Positions 50,201-59,160 of a DNA stretch of 64,000 nt are shown piece by piece. Source of the stretch: Oasisia sp. SBJ-2009 (taxonomy: Eukaryota; Annelida; Polychaeta; Sabellida; Siboglinidae); assembly GCA_964017155.1 (NCBI GenBank), contig OZ024865.1, positions 16,185,877 to 16,249,876 of the forward strand. Direction: 5' to 3'. The notes below the pieces were generated by a model. It did no database searches. It was given only the letters and a program-made list of their open reading frames with translations, and was not told where the DNA came from. Position 1 is the stretch's first letter. The number at the start of each line of letters is the position of its first letter. A program made the position numbers and the translations under genes.

Positions 50201-52576
50201 CTGCATCAGCCTTGTTGAACTGAAAGAATTTTTTTAATGTGGAAATAATTACAGTGAGCTAAGTACACGGTATACAATGACAATCCTGGTTTTTTTGCCA
50301 AATTGCTTAAAAATAATAATTATAGACTACCAGGGTATATGGAAAATAGTTGCTAATATTCGGAGAGTACCCCCTGGGATGTAAGAAAGGGTGTTTATTG
50401 GATAATTAGAACTCGGTGCATAGGTTTTATTAGATGCTTACTAAATACAGTTGGTGTGGGTTCATAGGTTTTCTAAATACTATACTGTACATAATAAAAA
50501 ATCAAGGTGAGACGTATGGACTGTGTTGTGAGAAGCGCCCCGGTCACAACAGACACAGATGCATAGCTTTATGTAGAGACCCGTCCACCCGTCATTAGGA
50601 TGGGTAAAAACGAATATGGACGGGCAGAAATATGGGTGGACGGGTGATGGACGGGGTAAAAAATGAAGGAGCAAAAAAAAAAGGTCTTCCAAAACCATAG
50701 ATATTGTCAGTTATGTCTTGAAAGTGAGTGTGTAAATGGTGTCATATGTGTGTTTGGCGCCCATTTCGGGTCATCAGGCACACTTGAAAGTTCGTAAACT
50801 AGCTTAACAGTTAACATCCATGTGTCCACCAAAACATGTGTGACTGGCAATAATTTTATCCTGCATAAAGCCCTGCACAGATGGTATGTTTATATAATTA
50901 TATATATCTTGCAATTGCTATATATACATATTTTATATAATTATATACTTTTATTTCTTGACTTTGTTGATAAATAATAAAAATTACAACAATGCCACCT
51001 GTGATTTATTTTTATTTTCTGTAGTTCAGTTCAGTACAACAATGATTTACATATTATATGTTTTACTTGTACTTTTATTATATTTATTTCTTATACCATT
51101 TCACTACTATATAGTCGACACTACTGAACATATATTTACTTTATATTTTAGTATATAAATATGGTGTATTATTACAACAACATGCATAGCAACTAGTAAA
51201 CTATGTAACTTTCTTTCCTGCCCTGCAAATACCGCAAGTCTTTCCCTAACTCGCAGAGCAGTGATGCTCTGTGAATTAGACAAATTCTCTTATTCATAGA
51301 ACTGCTCAGTAAAGGTTCAAAAATATATATAATCTATCAGAATTTATGCAGATGAGTATTCACTCTGTCATAGATATGTAACACGCATTTATGAAACTAT
51401 GAGAACATGCATAGCATGTAGTCAAAGTTTCTTTCCTACCTGCTCTGCGAATACCGCAATATTTTGCTACTTACATATATATTCATTTATAATTTATTAC
51501 AATTTACAGTCATTAATTATAAATTAACATATATTGCAATTGCCTATATATGTAACATAAATATATATATATATATACATACATAAATATACACTTCTAC
51601 TTTGTAATATAGATTACAACAATGTCATCCTTGATTACATTTTCTCTAATTAATTTCCCTACAACAATGATTTATCTATACGTATTCATGTTTTCATTGT
51701 ACTTTTATTATATTTATTTCTTATTATTTTTATCTACTATAGAAACTAGTAAGTTTATGCTCTTTCTTACCGGCTCTGAATACGGCAAGTCTTTCACAAA
51801 TGTCACTGCTCTGCGAATACCATATTTGTTTCCCTAATTCGCAGGGCACTGCCGTCACTGCTCTGCAAGTAGCGGAAACTTCCCAGGTCGCCGAGCAGTG
51901 ACGCGTATGCCTCGATATTATTAGGACAATATATGATATGTAGAAACACTTCTTTGAACACATGCCAACTGTATTTACTAAGCTGCAAATAAAACCTACG
52001 CACCAAGTTCTAACTATCCAATAAACACCCTTTCCTACCTCCTATCCGAATTTTAGCAACAGTTTCCCAGGCCAAGGCTAAGGACTCCGTTTCCCTAATG
52101 CCTACGGCGCTACGGCGAATATTGTCTATTACTATCTATGTCATGACGCTGACAGGCCAGGCCAGGCCAGGCCAGGCCAGGCCAGGCCAGGCCAGGCCAG
52201 GCCAGGCCAGGCCAGGCCAGGCCAGGCCAGGCCAGGCCAGGCCAGGCCAGGCCAGGCCAGGCCCTGGGATCTCATCCTCCTCATACCCAATTGAACACCA
52301 ACAGAAATCTTCAAAATGTTTACGTTAGTTGGTCAACTGGAAGAAGATGACGAATTCCCGGAAATAATTCAATCTCGGTATTATCGCCCAAGATTGCTAA
52401 TTAACATTATGATTACTATATAAATAACACTATACCAACATACTTTATTAGTAGATCCCTGACAATTGTATTACACAGGTCCAAACGCTATGCATTACAT
52501 TATCACAAACATCGTTGCTATTACAAGAATTGCTATTTACCATTGCTTCCAACTTATCTACGGCCAACCCCGCCAT
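41190..52576 (-). CDS. SKA2: SKA2-like kinetochore protein with C-terminal winged-helix-like extension (9 exons, 275 residues)
   Basis: Exons in transcript order: 52576-52541, 50219-50124, 49785-49690, 49572-49492, 46942-46741, 45809-45673, 44464-44421, 43179-43104, 41249-41190. Phases agree throughout. Residues 1-103 match SKA2: AVDKLEAMFNKADADLDYL, then a charged Lys/Glu coiled coil. SKA2 pairs with SKA1 and SKA3 in the Ska complex, which couples kinetochores to microtubules in mitosis. Residues 104-171 are a Ser/Thr/Gly/Ala-rich linker. Residues about 190-275 read FQSISSLVRGRVKLIEVNQV, then LTPTDMYKMGMRVTGQTG and LKSLKLVDVTKKGEVILL. This strand-helix pattern resembles a winged helix. Its opening resembles the start of the SKA1 microtubule-binding domain (EF..vp..mk.R....iN.v). 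Human SKA2 has about 121 residues and lacks this. The N-terminal assignment is strong; the C-terminal fold is inference. Confidence 0.82.
41260..42270 (-). other. SKA2-like intron 8, left part, nothing recognised
   Basis: AT-rich sequence without repeats or coding signals that I can see. Two mobile elements fill the remainder of the intron. Confidence 0.4.
42275..42563 (+). mobile_element. Foldback family A, half copy A3
   Basis: The left arm only: AGCTTTATTCAGAGACCC through CTGGCTTAACAGTTAACATCC to TGCATAAAGCCC. The right arm is absent. The copy ends where another MITE begins. Confidence 0.75.
42564..43086. mobile_element. MITE with GCCCAGTTTCATGA ends
   Basis: Left CGCCCAGTTTCATGAAGCCGT and right ACGGCTCATGAAACTGGGCC are inverted repeats of about 20 bases. 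It is about 520 bp with no ORF. Its right end lies roughly 20 bases from the donor of SKA2-like exon 8, so the insertion nearly abuts an exon. Confidence 0.7.
43104..43179 (-). CDS. SKA2: SKA2-like gene, exon 8
   Basis: Acceptor TCATGTTGTAG; donor CTCAAG|GTGAGT. It encodes DALTPTDMYKMGMRVTGQ and TGQAKLK, likely the recognition-helix part of the winged helix. Confidence 0.82.
43225..43870. repeat. ~22-bp minisatellite in SKA2-like intron 7, about 28 copies
   Basis: Units share TAGTCTGTTTATTTAAAGGG with variants (AGTATG, TATTAGGT, AACTATTAGG). The array ends about 45 bases before the acceptor of exon 8. Unlike other arrays here, it does not contain the splice site itself. Confidence 0.92.
44421..44464 (-). 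CDS. SKA2: SKA2-like gene, exon 7 (44 bp)
   Basis: Acceptor TTTTGTCTTACAG; donor AAACAG|GTTACT, a weak GTTACT site. It encodes VYRILWRHFKEEKN plus two bases of Ser231. Phase agrees on both sides. Confidence 0.72.
45180..45548. mobile_element. hAT-like MITE with CAGGGTTGG ends
   Basis: CAGGGTTGG at the left and CCAACCCTG at the right are perfect inverted ends of a 369-bp AT-rich element. The flanks GCTGACAATT (45170-45179) and GCTGACATTT (45549-45558) look like a target duplication with one mismatch. The interior is rich in TTGATTAAATCA palindromes. It sits in SKA2-like intron 6. Confidence 0.75.
45673..45809 (-). CDS. SKA2: SKA2-like gene, exon 6
   Basis: Acceptor TGTTGCTGGCAG; donor AACCAG|GTATGG. 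It encodes DGVSEARVSASETRKGCDEM then VEVNDEEFQSISSLVRGRVK and LIEVNQ. The EEFQSISSLVRGR start is the part that resembles the opening of the SKA1 C-terminal domain. Confidence 0.85.
45815..46735 (-). other. SKA2-like intron 5
   Basis: It contains an internal duplication: GGGTATTTATTTCACATTTG and CTGCCTTACAATAATGGCAA near 45840 recur near 46365. The words TTCAAGAC/TTCAAGGC recur around 45960-46340. No exon was seen. Confidence 0.5.
46741..46942 (-). CDS. SKA2: SKA2-like gene, exon 5 (linker)
   Basis: Acceptor GTCTGCTGTAG; donor GCAGGGG|GTAGGT. It encodes VEKPEEVSRMESLLGV and then a Thr/Ser/Asn/Ala/Gly-rich segment without secondary-structure signals, a flexible linker between the SKA2 coiled coil and the C-terminal domain. 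Confidence 0.85.
46960..47372. repeat. TG-rich array with ~68-bp higher-order unit
   Basis: TG runs are interrupted at intervals by GTGATGGACTTCAATGATG (three near-perfect copies, plus CATGATG near 47332). On the minus strand this is a CA-rich tract ending 18 bases before the acceptor of SKA2-like exon 5. Confidence 0.93.
47540..47690. repeat. Purine-rich GGGAGAGA tract
   Basis: About 150 bases of degenerate GAGGGAG and GAGAGACA. A reading frame on each strand results from composition only. Confidence 0.85.
47767..49497 (-). repeat. 25-bp minisatellite built on the exon 4 donor, about 69 copies
   Basis: On the gene strand each unit contains GGAG|GTAGGTGACAC followed by TAGGTGACAG. The real junction of exon 4 (CATGGAG|GTAGGTGACAC) forms the first unit. 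Variant units with CATGGAG reproduce the exon side back to -7. Internally the unit is itself a doubled 10-mer (TAGGTGACAC/G). Copies are almost identical, indicating recent expansion or homogenisation. Confidence 0.96.
49492..49572 (-). CDS. SKA2: SKA2-like gene, exon 4
   Basis: Acceptor GTTTGTTGCAG; donor ATGGAG|GTAGGT. It encodes EAMDFFRGELMNVCHLLQNL and QSQAGME, the end of the SKA2 coiled-coil region. The donor lies within the first unit of the 25-bp array. Confidence 0.88.
49690..49785 (-). CDS. SKA2: SKA2-like gene, exon 3
   Basis: Acceptor GCGTCTTCTAG. It encodes MNAGVMLRRIAKVKEEFAAI and VKEIESIKEAEK. The best donor is GAGAAG|GCAAGG, a GC-type site. The alternative CATATG|GTTTTG, 12 bases on, keeps phase and would add ARHM but is a poor GT donor. 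Confidence 0.82.
50124..50219 (-). CDS. SKA2: SKA2-like gene, exon 2
   Basis: Acceptor AAATTCTTTCAG; donor GGACAG|GTAATG. It encodes FNKADADLDYLSRKLEFEVE, the most conserved part of SKA2 (human: QKAESDLDYIQYRLEYEI). Confidence 0.92.
50575..50875 (+). mobile_element. Foldback family A, half copy A4
   Basis: The left arm from AGCTTTATGTAGAGACCCG to CTGCATAAAGCCCTG. The right arm is missing. It lies in SKA2-like intron 1. Confidence 0.75.
50900..52050 (-). other. SKA2-like intron 1, AT-rich part
   Basis: It contains two diverged copies of a ~650-bp stretch (GATTACAACAATG words near 50990 and 51613; TCTTTCCTGCCCTGC/CTGCTCTGCGAATACCGC near 51209 and 51440). No exon was recognised. Confidence 0.45.
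52155..52264. repeat. AGGCC pentanucleotide repeat, about 21 copies
   Basis: A perfect GGCCA/AGGCC run of about 108 bases in SKA2-like intron 1. Very GC-rich against the surroundings. Confidence 0.97.
52541..52576 (-). CDS. SKA2: SKA2-like gene, exon 1 (start)
   Basis: ATG at 52576-52574 in the context AAAATGGCG; donor GCAATG|GTAAAT. It encodes MAGLAVDKLEAM, matching human MEAEVDKLELM in position and sequence. This makes the start call firm. Confidence 0.88.
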
Positions 52577-52601
52577 TTTAGTTGCTCTTCATAAACAACT
52601 G

Positions 52602-52617
52602 CTGCCACCTGGCGATA
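52602..52617 (-). promoter_or_regulatory. CTCF-like motif next to the SKA2-like start
   Basis: The minus strand reads TCGCCAGGTGGCAG, 12 of 14 positions of the CTCF core. It shares the 12-mer TCGCCAGGTGGC with the site at 5672-5687. Confidence 0.35.
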
Positions 52618-53036
52618 ACACTGTGCACACTTGAACGCCGCTTCTGACGACAGATCCGTGTTTGGCCTGTCATTGACCGCAGTTTCAATGTTGCTATCCT
52701 AAAATAATCTGAATGAATGTAAAATAAAGTGTAGTTATCTGTGCTAATTCAATATCCTTTCTGTTACAAGGATCAGAATGGAAACAAGTGCATGCACTTT
52801 TTTGTGTCATCCTTATATTGTGTACTCTGTATAAGTTCATCGATGTATAACTATAAGGTTACATTTTTTTTATTAATATACACCAACCAAAAGAGCAAAC
52901 AGTATGTGAGTTTAATTGTGAGCTACACCACAGAGGACGACACTTTAGCTTCACATACAGAGAGACAGAGCGAGATGCGAAAGAAACACAAAACACCAAC
53001 ATATAACTTGTAGGATTACAAATGGCACAGCATAAC

Positions 53037-53042
53037 TTTATT
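53037..53042 (-). terminator. Polyadenylation signal of OXSM
   Basis: AATAAA on the minus strand, about 50 bases after the OXSM stop codon. Confidence 0.6.
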
Positions 53043-53091
53043 ACCAACAATTATATAAAATCATGTGTAGCAGAACAGTGACTAAGTTCTC

Positions 53092-53898
53092 TCAACTGTA
53101 GCTACCAATGCACAAGCAGGCATTGGTTCCTCCAAATCCAAACGAGTTTGTCAACGCTATCCTTCTGGCGTTTTCCTTACCGGGCGTATTCCTCCAGGCT
53201 TCAGCAGAGTTACGTACATAATTCAACCCGAGCCGTGTGTCAGGATTGTGACAGTTTATCGTTGGTGGCACCATTGCAGTTTTGCATGCCATCACAGTGA
53301 ATATTGCCTCAACAGACCCTGATGCCCCAAGCAAATGCCCAACAGCACCCTTAGTAGACGACACAAAAATGTCAGGGTTACATGCGCCGAGTAGTCGGGC
53401 GATTGCCTTTGATTCAGCGTCATCTCCGAGAGGTGTCGACGTTGCATGTGCATTGATGTAGCCCAAATCACAAATTTTCACACCAGCGTCCCTCAAAGCT
53501 GCTGACATGCACCGATAAGCACCGTCGCCGTCTACCGTCGGCGCTGACACGTGATTAGCGTCGCCCGACAGACCGTAGCCAAGGATCTCCCCGTAGATGT
53601 CCGCCTCTCTTGCAAGAGCATGCTCCAGTTCCTCCAGAACTAACACCCCAGCGCCCTCCGCCATGACAAACCCATCGCGGTCACGGTCGAATGGACGACA
53701 GGACTCTGTTGGGCGATCATTGAAGTTCGTGGTGAGGGCACGCATCCGGGCAAAGCCAGCCACCCCGAGGGGGGTGACAGCTGCCTCGGCGCCCCCACAC
53801 ACCATCACGTCAACGTCACCGTGTGTGATGAACCGTGACGCGTCGCCAATAGCATGCACACCTGTAGTGCAAGCTGTTGACACTGCATGGTTGACACC
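53092..53898 (-). CDS. OXSM: OXSM exon 4 (catalytic core)
   Basis: Acceptor GGTCTGTTTTAG; TGA stop at 53094-53092. It encodes residues 179-446 with all three catalytic residues. Synthase landmarks are [31 protein letters not shown] and [14 protein letters not shown]. It is noticeably GC-richer than the flanking introns. Confidence 0.96.
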   Translation of the reverse strand, partial: GVNHAVSTACTTGVHAIGDASRFITHGDVDVMVCGGAEAAVTPLGVAGFARMRALTTNFNDRPTESCRPFDRDRDGFVMAEGAGVLVLEELEHALAREADIYGEILGYGLSGDANHVSAPTVDGDGAYRCMSAALRDAGVKICDLGYINAHATSTPLGDDAESKAIARLLGACNPDIFVSSTKGAVGHLLGASGSVEAIFTVMACKTAMVPPTINCHNPDTRLGLNYVRNSAEAWRNTPGKENARRIALTNSFGFGGTNACLCIGSYS

Positions 53899-55224
53899 CT
53901 AAAACAGACCAGGTTGTTTCTGTAACCCAACACTGCTGTGACAGGGAAGTGTAGAAACCATCTAGCGCTAAATACACTTACACCATAACTCACCACATTC
54001 ATTTTTATATAAATATGAACACATTGAAAACTTTATTGAAGGAATATAATATTGCTGCTGGCAACTTTAAATGTCCCTTCACAAATCAGGTCAGATTTTC
54101 TTTAATTGGATCCGAGATGAACAAATCACTGATATAAAATACAAATCTTTGAAAACCATATTCTGGCCAGAGGTAGTGGTATATAAAAGACAAGTATGTG
54201 TCAATGTGAGAAATATGAGACACACAGAATGGATTGACCCAGTCCGTGCGTGGCTTTTTATTTTTATTGCCAAATCATGTTATACGGTATAAATTATACC
54301 TATTATAGCGTAAAGACAGTCATGATATGTTTTTATGTACCATTTAGGGGTTGAAAATAGACACAGTAAGGGGTGCTTAACTCGAGGCGTTTTCAAAACC
54401 GTTGTAGGCATGGCTAAAAGCCCAGAAGGAAATGCATGATCACACGATGCAGTCTCACGTGAACACAAGTTGACGCCACTAACGCCACACCCAGCCAGGT
54501 GCACAGCTCCCAGTTGGTAAAGGTCAAAGGGTTGGTGTCACTCGCGGCGATTTGAGTGACAGCGTGTATAAACATTCGACGTTTAACATTACGAAGTCAG
54601 TTCTGTTTCGATAAGACATTTATTGGCGGTCAGGATGCTACAATAGTTATAACTTATACTGATTAACACGAGTTCGCAATAAAAATAAAACGTCACGAAT
54701 GGACCATGTCGCTTTAAGAAATGTGCATTTACCTTGAGCCCGTACTTCAGACTGATGTGTCCGGCCGCCATGTTGACAAGGATGTGGGGAATGAAGTAGG
54801 GATTCACCGTCCTGTACCCCCTCTCACTCAGGAGGGCTGTCCCTGTCTCTACAATCTCATCCAGGTCCACCATGCCCATTCCAACCGCCACACCTGTCAA
54901 AGTAGATGGGAAGTTCTTCTATTGCATGATATACAATCCCTGGGAAGTGCCGTACACATCACTCACATCATAAGAACACCCCCTTCACTTCTCTGGGAAA
55001 CATTCAGCATTGCTGCAGTTCTGGTTAGTTAGTTTTTTATGACAGTAACGATAAGCTACAATCATGTAAGTTCGAGCAAATGTGTATTTCAATTTGCATC
55101 TGATAAAATTACTGGAAAGCTAAATAAATATGATTTAAAAAAAAACAAAGATTACTTAAAATTGGGACAAATATTATATATATATATTCATTGCCCCAAT
55201 TTTCAGTAAACTCTGGTTTAGCTG

Positions 55225-55268
<44 letters not shown>

Positions 55269-56776
55269 TACATATATATTTAATTTGTATGTGTGTGCGT
55301 ACGCAACAGTTTACTAAAAATTGGGACAATGTATATATTACATATATATTCATTGCCCTAATTTTCAGTAAACTCTGGTTTAGCTGAAATGAAATATATA
55401 TATATATATATATATAATATATATACATATATATTTAATTTGTGTGTGTGCGCGCGCACATGCGTGCGTGTGCATGCGTAGTAACTGAATGACAGAGGTT
55501 GGAGAAGCACACCTTACCAGACCGACACTTCTCTTCCTCTGTCTTGGGAGACCAGCGGGCCTGACGTAGGGCCTCCGAGGCAGCCACCAGGGCATAGACA
55601 CTGCCCGTGGACATGATACGGCGCTGTGCCCGACTGGTGTGGTCATCCAAGTTCAACTGTCCAGGCTCAGCACCCCGGGGCACTACCCCTGCCACCTTGC
55701 ATGGAATTTTGTCGTATTCTGAAAGAAACAAACACCTGTCAAAAAAATAATATTTTGTATTTGTAAAGTGTCATATATCTGTAAAATATTCTGCTCAGAG
55801 GCGCATAAAAATATATATAATTACAGTTAAAATAAATTCATTATAAAATACCCTACAAGTGTTTGAAGTTTGACTTAAAAAGTTCAAGTGAGTCTATTAG
55901 GTGCAGACTGTCCAGTAGATGACATCATGCATTGCAAGCTCCACCATCTTAACAGAAGACACAATTTGTGAAGTTGATGAAAGTTTCTTTATTATTGTAT
56001 ATATCTTGATTTGATACATTAAGTCACTTAGGCCTATTTTGCATAATCTTATATCATCTTACAGACTTCAGTGTCACACTATTTTGCCTGATAAGTAACC
56101 CAAAACTAATACAAAATCCATTCATTTTTGTATTCAAAAGTAGCAGCACGCAATACAAGCCAAAATACTAAACATTGCATGTATCACCAGCAGCATGTGA
56201 CAAAAATCACCGAAAATTATATCACATGACCGGAGGCAGACTACACTCTTTGTGGGCGATTTCATTGGCTGATATTATATTGAATGGGTATGAAAATATT
56301 GACAGAAATATTTGTTTCACGGTCAAGGAAGAGAGAAGGACTAGAGCACATGGAGTTTCATTAGCAAAGAAGCAGTGTACACTAGATATTAGAAAATTTT
56401 CATTTTCATAAACAACAGTAAACGAATGGAACAGATTATCAGCTGATTGTGTAGGTGCTAATAGTGTTAATATATTTTTAAATAAAATCGACATATACCT
56501 AAGACGGGCGGGATATACGTAGTCCACCTGCCTTCTAGAGTTGTATCTCTAGGTGGCAATCTTGTTAAATCTTGTTAAAGTTGACTTCATACAAAGGAAC
56601 TCACTCTCAGCGTCCAGTGCAGTTATCCCACATTCTCCAGCCAGTAGGCGCGGCCACACGTGGTCAGTGCCCAGTCCAAGACAGGTGAGCAGACCCATGC
56701 CAGTGACAACAACCCGCCTAGACCGCTGTCTTCCTGTGGCTGCATAAGCCAGCCTCCGTACCAGCTGGGACCTCAT
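53092..56776 (-). CDS. OXSM: Mitochondrial 3-oxoacyl-ACP synthase (KAS II type), whole gene (4 exons, 446 residues)
   Basis: Exons in transcript order: 56776-56605, 55718-55518, 54893-54733, 53898-53092; all GT-AG and in phase. OXSM condenses malonyl-ACP with acyl-ACP in mitochondrial fatty acid synthesis, which feeds lipoate formation. Residues 1-21 ([20 protein letters not shown]) are basic and lack acidic residues, a good matrix presequence. [13 protein letters not shown] opens the thiolase-fold domain. The Cys-His-His triad is Cys188 (VSTACTTG), His329 ([11 protein letters not shown]) and His366 ([10 protein letters not shown]). The C-terminal glycine-rich loop [10 protein letters not shown] is at 429-438. 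Human OXSM has about 459 residues, so the length is full. The upstream 5' UTR exon was not found. Recognition is near certain; the exact start is open because of the duplicated presequence upstream. Confidence 0.95.
53905..54725 (-). other. OXSM intron 3, nothing recognised
   Basis: About 830 bases without repeats or an alternative exon that I can support. Confidence 0.4.
54733..54893 (-). CDS. OXSM: OXSM exon 3
   Basis: Acceptor TTTGACAG; donor CTCAAG|GTAAAT. It encodes [20 protein letters not shown] and [20 protein letters not shown], matching the human IGMGMIPLEVV and [19 protein letters not shown] region. Confidence 0.94.
55180..55440. repeat. Paired ~160-bp repeat with TA tracts in OXSM intron 2
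   Basis: TTCATTGCCCCAATTTTCAG and TAAACTCTGGTTTAGCTGAA occur near 55186 and again near 55347. Each is followed by TA runs and TTTAATTTGTRTGTGTG. This is a tandem duplication of a short microsatellite-bearing unit. Confidence 0.85.
55518..55718 (-). CDS. OXSM: OXSM exon 2
   Basis: Acceptor TTGTTTCTTTCAG; donor CGGTCTG|GTAAGG. It encodes [20 protein letters not shown] and [20 protein letters not shown], matching human EYKSIPCSVAAYVPRG. Confidence 0.94.
56225..56530 (+). mobile_element. LINE reverse-transcriptase C-terminus, degenerate
   Basis: Plus-strand frame, with one stop: [20 protein letters not shown] then KFSFS, a stop, [20 protein letters not shown] and [12 protein letters not shown]. 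The TRGH..L.K..CRLD.RK..FS...VN.WN.LS..CV.A.SVN.FKNK pattern is a common LINE ending in invertebrates. It lies in OXSM intron 1, opposite to the gene. Confidence 0.72.
56605..56776 (-). CDS. OXSM: OXSM exon 1 coding part (presequence and domain start)
   Basis: Donor GCTGAGA|GTGAGT. The start ATG at 56776 begins [15 protein letters not shown]. Upstream, a second ATG at 56851 begins [13 protein letters not shown], exactly 75 bases away, in frame and with no stop between. The downstream ATG is favoured because its product runs straight into the conserved domain. The segment between contains acceptor-like CCACAG and CAGTCAG. Confidence 0.88.
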
Positions 56777-56880
56777 CACCTGACTGGTAGACCTGTGGAC
56801 ACATACATGTAATACTGCATAAGACAGCCTCCGAACCAGCTGGGACCTCATCACCTGGTACACCTATGGACATGTACACG
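56777..56880 (-). repeat. In-frame tandem copy of the OXSM presequence start
   Basis: CCAGCTGGGACCTCATCACC occurs at 56761-56780 and 56836-56855 on the plus strand, within two ~75-base copies. Both encode MRSQLVRRL. The flanking TAGACCTGTGGACA word recurs a third time near 56911. Confidence 0.88.
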
Positions 56881-57772
56881 CAATACTGTCAGTCACAGTA
56901 ACAATGACTAGTAGACCTGTGGACATAAACAAGTAACACTGTCAGTCACAGTAACAAAGCCGTTGACACGTAATACTGTCAGTCACAGTAACAAAGCCGT
57001 TGACACGTAATACTGTCAGTCACAGTAACAAAGCCGTTGACACGTAATACTGTCAGTCACAGTAACAAAGCCGTTGACACGTAATACTGTCAGTCACAGT
57101 AACAATGCCATTGACACGTAATACTGTCAGTCACAGTAACAATGCCATTGACACGTAATACTGTCAGTCACAGTAACAATGCTGTTGACATGTAATACTG
57201 TCAGTCACAGTAACAATGCCGTTGACATGTAATACTGTCAGTCACAGTAACAATGATGTTGACATGTAATACTGTCAGTCACAGTAACAATGATGTTGAC
57301 ATGTAATACTGTCAGTCACAGTAACAATGCCATTGACATGTAATACTGTCAGTCACAGTAACAATGCCATTGACATGTAATACTGTCAGTCACAGTAACA
57401 ATGCCATTGACATGTAATACTGTCAGTCACAGTAACAATGCCGTTGACATGTAATACTGTCAGTCACAGTAACAATGCCGTTGACATGTAATACTGTCAG
57501 TCACAGTAACAATGCCGTTGACACGTAATACTGTCAGTCACAGTAACAATGCCGTTGACACGTAATACTGTCAGTCACAGTAACAATGCTATTGACACAT
57601 AATACTGTCAGTCACAGTTACAATGCCGTTGACACGTAATACTGTCAGTCACAGTAACAATGCCATTGACACGTAATACTGTCAGTCACAGTAACAATGC
57701 TGTTGACACGTAATACTGTCAGTCACAGTAACAACGTCGTTGACATGTAATACTGTCAGTCACAGTAACAAA
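56881..57772. repeat. 37-bp minisatellite upstream of OXSM exon 1, about 23 copies
   Basis: Units share AATACTGTCAGTCACAGTAA and a variable ATGCCGTTGACACG part. On the gene strand each unit contains ACTGTGACTGACAG followed by TATTAC. The same CAGTATTAC word precedes the exon acceptor region at 56810. The array therefore seems to have grown from that intron end. Confidence 0.95.
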
Positions 57773-58333
57773 CTGACAATGCCGTTGGACAAGTAAAAAA
57801 ATTGTGGATGGGTAGAAATATGGATGGACGGGTAAAGGTCTTCCAAAACCAGAGATAGTGTCAGTTATGCCTTAGGAGTGAGTGTAAATGATGTCATATG
57901 TGTGTTTATAGTCCATTTCAGGTCATCAGACACATTTTCAAGTTTGTAAACTGGCTTAACAGTTAACATCTATGATGTGTCCACCAAAACATGTGTGACT
58001 GGCAATAATTTGGTCCTCCATAAAGCCCTGAAGGTAAACCACTGTTTGCAAAGTATGATGCTGTTGTGTCAAAGGCAGTACTAACAATGACAGAGCTTAA
58101 TGCAGGATCAAACTGACAAAAAAAATTTGATGCACACATACATACATACATGCCAGTTGAGGTGTGGTTTGACCTTAAATAAGCTACAAACCAATTTTCA
58201 AGGGATAATAGGCAATATCTGTGATTTTAAAAACTTTTTAGCCTTATTTTTTACCCATTCATAAGTGACATCTCTACCCGTCCTCAACAGGTTTTACCCT
58301 TCCAAGTAACAGGTACGTCTATGCATCAAGAAA
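57773..58333. mobile_element. Foldback family A, copy A5 with both ends decayed
   Basis: The left arm (from about 57781, GGATGGGTAGAAATATGG) runs to TCCATAAAGCCCTG near 58030. The right end near 58275-58330 has CTACCCGTCC and CTTCCAAGTAACAGGT. The middle is unrelated to A1. It directly follows the 37-bp array. Confidence 0.65.
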
Positions 58334-58339
58334 TAGCTG

Positions 58340-58915
58340 TGGTTAAACAGATCTCAGGTTCAAGTTGAAAGCAGCAAATAGTTTGCCCGTGAAATTGTAT
58401 CTGTAACCACCCTGATTCAGGCAAAGTTCAGCGCCACCTTTAAATTTCATAAACACCTATCCCATCCTTTCCCTCCCTATAGGCTATATACATCTTATAA
58501 CAATTCAAATTTTCAATGTCAAATACCTGAGATGGTCATCAATGCCAATGGCATCATGAAAAAACAAATATAATAGAAGAGGAACAAGAAGGGGGAAGGA
58601 GGTGGGTTTTTGGTATTTTATAAACAAAACATCTTTATTTTAAAACATACGCAGTCGAACGAGATACGCGTAAGGCTAAGCACTCTTTGCTGCTGGCGGA
58701 TAATCCCACAAGGCCGGCTGCGCGCTATTAAATTGACATAATATCGCCCACAAACAACAGTCCGGCTGACTTTACAGTCACAAGATATGACAAGGCCGCA
58801 AACATGGATGTTGATAGATATAAACAATGGCTAATACTAAAATTGCATTTATAATTGTGCCTACTGGTAACAAAATAAACCAGTTTAGCGCAAAAAACAA
58901 CACGACCTACACCAT
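58340..58915. other. Non-coding stretch between OXSM and the candidate promoter
   Basis: No exon was identified with confidence. GC rises around 58660-58760. A reverse reading frame there ends near an AATAAA (minus strand, about 58638) but has no recognisable domain. Confidence 0.35.
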
Positions 58916-58929
58916 AACAGACAGACGTT

Positions 58930-59005
58930 TCCTGTTTGTAGTCCGCATGCGCGAATCCGCCATCCGAATGATACTTGATTGCTGATTGGTTAATTTGGAG
59001 TCGAT
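58930..59005. promoter_or_regulatory. Candidate divergent promoter
   Basis: It contains CGCATGCGCG (NRF-1-like palindrome), CCGCCATC (YY1-like) and GATTGGTTAA (inverted CCAAT box) within 60 bases, and is more GC-rich than its surroundings. It lies upstream of OXSM (minus) and of the exon candidate at 59161 (plus). Both encode basic, presequence-like N-termini, which would suit NRF-1 control of mitochondrial genes. This is motif inference only. Confidence 0.4.
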
Positions 59006-59160
59006 GTTTTTAAATGAGTAAGTAAGTTTCGGAAAGGTGCCAAAAATGCAACAACGGTGTGCTACACCATTTTTTCCAGTGAATTGACATATTAAGCCCT
59101 TTCGCTGTTGATGTCTGATCTGTTAAAGGTTTGTTTTTCAGAGGTTTAAAACCTCGCATC

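Noticed and set aside
53597..53902. Plus-strand 101-codon ORF rich in Ser, Ala and Pro
   Set aside because: Antisense shadow of OXSM exon 4, whose minus-strand frame carries the conserved catalytic motifs.
56881..57772. CRISPR-like regularity of the 37-bp repeat
   Set aside because: Units are contiguous with no spacer sequences, in a eukaryotic intron or 5' flank.
58618..58827. Minus-strand 69-codon ORF near a poly(A)-like signal
   Set aside because: No splice sites or family resemblance that I could support; it might be a small gene but evidence is too thin.
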